From Ascaris suum (Eukaryota > Nematoda > Chromadorea > Rhabditida > Ascarididae): a stretch of 64,000 nucleotides of DNA. The position numbers and the translations under genes are program-made. The first letter of the stretch is position 1; each line of letters begins with the position of its first letter. The stretch is from positions 3,038,001-3,102,000 of the forward strand of contig CM024190.1 of NCBI GenBank assembly GCA_013433145.1, given 5' to 3'. The notes under the pieces are model-generated. The model was not told where the DNA came from. It made no database searches and saw only the letters and a program-made list of their open reading frames with translations. Positions 61,101 to 64,000 of the stretch are shown here, piece after piece.

Positions 61101-63983
61101 CCGCATCGCGAATATGCAAATTGTGTTGAATATACATCCAAGCCCGGGTTTTTTTTTTTTTTTTTTTGAAGAAATGGAGAATAAGCAATCAAATCGAACC
61201 TGTGTTTTAAAAAAGCTCATATGCGAAAATCGATACCTAATAAAATATAGCAGCATAAGTGAAAACGAAAAGTAATTCATTCGCCTTAATACCACGGTAG
61301 CAAACCGTCCTTTAAAGCTTAAATCAACAAACGTATTAATTACGAATTCGGCAAGTACTGCCAGCAAATTGCTTTAAAAAAGACACCGCTGATAAACTAC
61401 TCCACTTTTCACCTAAATTCTTCACATGTCGCAAACCTTTAAAATGAGTGAGAATTTATAGTAGCATAGCGAAAAAATTGTCACTTACCTTTTGAAGGAA
61501 TGTGCGAGCTTTATGTAGACATTATTATCGTAGATAAGCGGTGGTCCAAGACCAGGCTTCTGTGGGTCATACGAGTGCGATTTATTCTCAAAAACTTGCA
61601 GCGTCAACAATTTGCATCCATAATGGTCATCCCAAGCATAATCCACAGTGCTCCGAGCCTTGCAAATCGTCCTAAGATAACTCCTATCCGGCCTGCAACT
61701 AAAGTCTATTTACATATGACGGCGCAAATACGGCAGATACATGCATATTCCTCTGATATGGTACAAGCGAACAACCACGAAACACCTCGAGAAGCCCATA
61801 AATTCAAGCCTCTCCTTTCCGACCTTTGTAGGTGACTTTACCCAGCATATCAATGCTATTTCACTACGCAACAACCACCAAATTCAGTGGATGAACCTAT
61901 ACAACGGACGAAAAAAGAAACAGCTCAAGTGCAAGTAAGCTCGATTATAGAATATTAAGCGAGCCGTTCTTATAAAATACATAGATATGATTCCCTTCAC
62001 ATATAACAAACAAAAAGAATTGATGAACACAGAAGTCATAATGGAAAAATAAAGCGCTCATAGCAAAAAATATGCTAGGCGTTGAACTGAAAACTTCACT
62101 GGGTCATGAACACACTGCCCTGCAACACAGCAATGGGAAGATTTTGAAGTGCCTTTTCGTCAACGGTGGCTAATTAAAATCGAGCGATTCTCCTTTTCAC
62201 ATACCTGAAACGGTGACAAGTGGTCATCCGTGACGACTGCTCAAAGCACCGAATGATATCACCATTCCTCTAGCACAACGACGCCTCGAAAGTAAAAACG
62301 GCAAAACGCAACTCATAAAACACTCACCTATCGGTTTTTTGGTGGTACAAAACGGGACATCAGAAAGGTTTTCGAGTTGTATTGGTGGAGGGAAATAACG
62401 TGCATCCGTGAATGTCACACAGAACACCGCGCTATTCAATATGATTTCAACGCGTACAAATTGCGGAGTCTCATCCGCATCGCTGCAAATAAACAATAAT
62501 TAGCGAGACAAGAGAAGCAATAAGAAATTTCAGCAATAATGAATAATGAATTTTCCATGTGCCAACTTCATTCCGTCATCCAGCGCATAACCACTTCAAT
62601 AAATTCAGTTCCTTAGAGAACACTACAGCAAAATTAATCCGATTTCAAAGAAAAGAAAATCCTCGGGCAAGCCACATCCTCATCACTCGCCTATCTCTCA
62701 ATCAAAATTTCCCAAACATGCACACAGCTTTCAACTAATATTTTAACGCTTTTTCTCATCTGATCGATTGTTTCATTGCTTCATAAACAAAACAACTGCA
62801 AACATATCTAAACAAACTTACTAAAGGAAGCTTTCACTCGACTTCCTGCTTATGCTTACTTATTGAACTTCTTTTAGCGCAACAAAAGAAAAGTCCTCGC
62901 ATTCATGCAGCCCATTCAATCGTATCAAAGTCTCATCCACGCCTAACTTTTATATTACAAGCCAACCTTTACCACGAATCTATCACAGTGCATGCAATAT
63001 CAACCGTACGATTTCGGTACTTCCCTATCGATTTTAGCTGCATGGGAAAGAATTGCAGAGACGAAGAACGAGAACAGCGAGAATTGATGTGTCGCATGTA
63101 GATCGTTTGTAAAGCGACTTCTGTAAGCCCTTCTCAGTTCCACTTATCAACCAACATGAAATAATCATATCAACATCTCAGCCACTTAATTCAATTTGTG
63201 TAGTTCATTGTTGGTATAAGAATGAAAGGTAAAGGGCCAAACCAAACGAAGCCAACCGCATAGTAACATGAAATGAGCTGATCTGATCGATTCTGAATGG
63301 ACAGCTCCAGTACTTGACGCCATCACGTTTCACGCATAGCATTCGTTTATCCTCAAAGTTCTCGTTCCATATCAAACTGCACTTGCTCGCCATTGTTACG
63401 TGTTGGCTAGGCTGCTAAAAAAATCCTGAGAATTACACAAATTATAAACTCTCGAAAACTTCAAGCATCGAGCTGCAGATGCCTTAATATTTTTGAGCAC
63501 GAAAAACGATGATTCGTTAGATGGAATTTTTGCTGTCATAATTTCAAATGCGGCCATAGCTTCTGTAAGAATTTTAGAACATTCATATCCATTTCATCGC
63601 AAGAACGGCTTTAAGTTATATTAAATGATGCAGTTGCGGTTTTTCGACTCGTGATTGTAACCCCACGCACTTCTAGTTTCCTCACAACGACTAGGAAATA
63701 ATAATGCAATAGGCACCATAAAATATTAGCAATGCAAAAAGGGAGATTGATAGCGCTATGAAATTAGGAGAAAGTTCTCGCAAATAAGAACTAAACAAAC
63801 ATCAATGTAATCGACGTGGCTCAGCAACAGACTGTGTGAGGTTTGGTTGCTGAGCAGATAGCGTGGCGTCAGTAGAACCACCTGGGTGTCCTTGTATCGG
63901 CCTGTACCTTGCCTTACTTCCACACCGATATTGTAGATCCTTCAATAAAGCTATGCTATCTTTATTCACTCGTTGTTTTTGCA
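50204..63983 (-). CDS. VPS13D: VPS13D-like bridge lipid-transfer protein, C-terminal part (5' truncated)
   Basis: C-terminal third of a VPS13 protein, which moves lipids between organelles through a long channel. Exons in transcript order: 63983-63829 (tentative), 63414-63257, 62482-62328, 62236-62205, 61658-61489, 60340-60064, 59862-59798, 59637-59424, 59029-58685, 57934-57787, 56911-56784, 56506-56344, 55682-55542, 54927-54754, 54318-54149, 53823-53686, 53006-52926, 52590-52470, 52123-51979, 51665-51460, 50370-50204. From 63414 the phases agree throughout: 3198 nt, 1065 residues and a TAG stop. Seen in order: VAB/SHR-BD-type region, two ricin-like QxW stretches, VVRITD, GIGISLINGQHEELIYA, IQVDNQLL, the Gly-rich GNPxG/GGLT/KPVQGIFDLVEG block and a PH-like end. 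Ricin-type segments occur in VPS13D and not in VPS13A/B/C as far as I know, so I call VPS13D. The chorein N-terminus and any UBA domain lie beyond the right edge. Several acceptors are unusual (AAG at 61659, GAG at 52591). Confidence 0.88.
52470..57934 (-). other. VPS13D: VPS13 C-terminal (VPS13_C / ATG2_C, DH-like) region
   Basis: Nine exons encode the most conserved part: VVRITD, GIGISLINGQHEELIYA, IQVDNQLLSTERWQV, RCYFGTLDLEVGGVALS, LISLPPF-type strands, DAFGNPMGLASDLKE, GGFVSGLGYGV, VASSMAHGVGTLTFDEQH, GLGVGVFGGLTAIVTNTY and TKPVQGIFDLVEGTA. The Gly-rich amphipathic stretch resembles the ATG2 C-terminus, which targets lipid droplets and mitochondria in relatives. The 81-nt exon 53006-52926 is too short to stand out alone but fits exactly between its neighbours (phase 0/0). 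Confidence 0.93.
56973..56989 (+). repeat. Poly-A tract (poly-T on the coding strand)
   Basis: Seventeen A on the plus strand inside a VPS13D-like intron, about 60 bp before the acceptor of exon 56911-56784 when read on the coding strand. Likely length-variable. Confidence 0.9.
58685..60340 (-). other. VPS13D: Ricin-type beta-trefoil-like segments in the VPS13 protein
   Basis: The exon 60340-60064 contains QLWRFTADGCLEN and QNWHI. The exon 59029-58685 contains CQKDGVFVEGR and QVWELQTQ with GSGILDVE nearby. These Q-x-W repeats with a following hydrophobic-Asp strand are the signature of ricin B-like trefoils. Two connecting exons (59862-59798 and 59637-59424) lie between. The segment falls between the YAWDD motif and VVRITD, where I understand VPS13D has its lectin-like insert. 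Sugar binding is not implied. Confidence 0.7.
61149..61167 (+). repeat. Poly-T tract
   Basis: Nineteen T following CCCGGG, within the VPS13D-like intron 61488-60341. Simple homopolymer; it reads as poly-A on the coding strand. Confidence 0.9.
61489..63414 (-). other. VPS13D: VAB/SHR-BD-type region of the VPS13 protein
   Basis: Four exons encode the end of the adaptor-binding repeat region. Landmarks are KYWSCPFRIDQISSFHV, then FVRVEIILNSAVFCVTFTDA and IQLENLSDVPF. The 32-nt exon at 62236-62205 adds VTDDHLSPFQ, followed by ARSTVDYAWDDH, equivalent to the family's PYAWDE motif. The tiny exon was found only because the flanking phases (1 out, 0 in) required it; it has a clean GCAG acceptor and GTATGT donor. 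In yeast Vps13 this region binds PxP-motif organelle adaptors. Confidence 0.82.
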
Positions 63984-64000
63984 CTGCAGAACAATCGATA

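Noticed and set aside
8193..63983. A joint novel system formed by the four genes
   Set aside because: The genes have separate known or likely roles, lie on both strands and are separated by kilobases. Nothing in the sequence links them beyond proximity.
1..64000. tRNA, rRNA, spliced-leader RNA, CRISPR array or viral gene
   Set aside because: Reading both strands I found no tRNA-like A/B box pair with a stem, no rRNA or SL RNA sequence, no regularly spaced identical repeats of CRISPR type and no viral protein. A covariance-model scan would be decisive for small RNAs.

Overview
The window looks like ordinary chromosomal DNA from an animal, most likely a nematode, but I cannot name the species. 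The support is as follows. Genes are split into many small exons separated by AT-rich introns with GT donors and AG acceptors. There are no prokaryotic operons. Three gene starts sit 1-35 nt downstream of an AG that could serve as a spliced-leader acceptor. The four protein families found are all eukaryotic. I rebuilt the gene models by chaining exons whose splice phases match. Every model below keeps its frame from end to end, except one junction in the second gene that I flag.

Layout from left to right. Bases 1-8158 hold no gene I can defend. They contain one possible isolated exon (1291-1406), a GC-rich patch that may be an old transposon (about 5130-6180) and a GC-rich block (7580-7975) just upstream of the first gene. 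Bases 8193-27852 (+) carry an 18-exon gene for a DNAJC14-type membrane J-domain co-chaperone of 913 residues. Its introns hold a 31-bp minisatellite, two long (TA)n tracts and a duplicated 28-bp segment. Bases 27853-33917 are intergenic, with several small repeat clusters. Bases 33918-38586 (+) carry a RING/coiled-coil protein of the ZHP-3/RNF212/Zip3 meiotic crossover family. Bases 38587-45424 have no supported gene but include a fold-back GC-rich patch near 41.9 kb.

On the minus strand, 47189-45425 is a compact four-exon gene for a 162-residue protein with an Arg-rich N-terminus, one hydrophobic segment and a coiled-coil tail. I do not recognise it. From 63983 down to 50204 runs the 3' part of a VPS13-family bridge-like lipid-transfer protein. 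It contains ricin-type QxW segments, which point to VPS13D. Its 5' part lies beyond the right edge.

The genes have unrelated jobs: ER protein folding or trafficking, meiotic recombination, a probable organelle membrane protein, and lipid transfer at organelle contacts. I see no sign that they act as one system. The novelty lies in the unrecognised 162-aa protein, the start region of the J-protein gene (overlapping upstream ORFs) and several small repeat structures.
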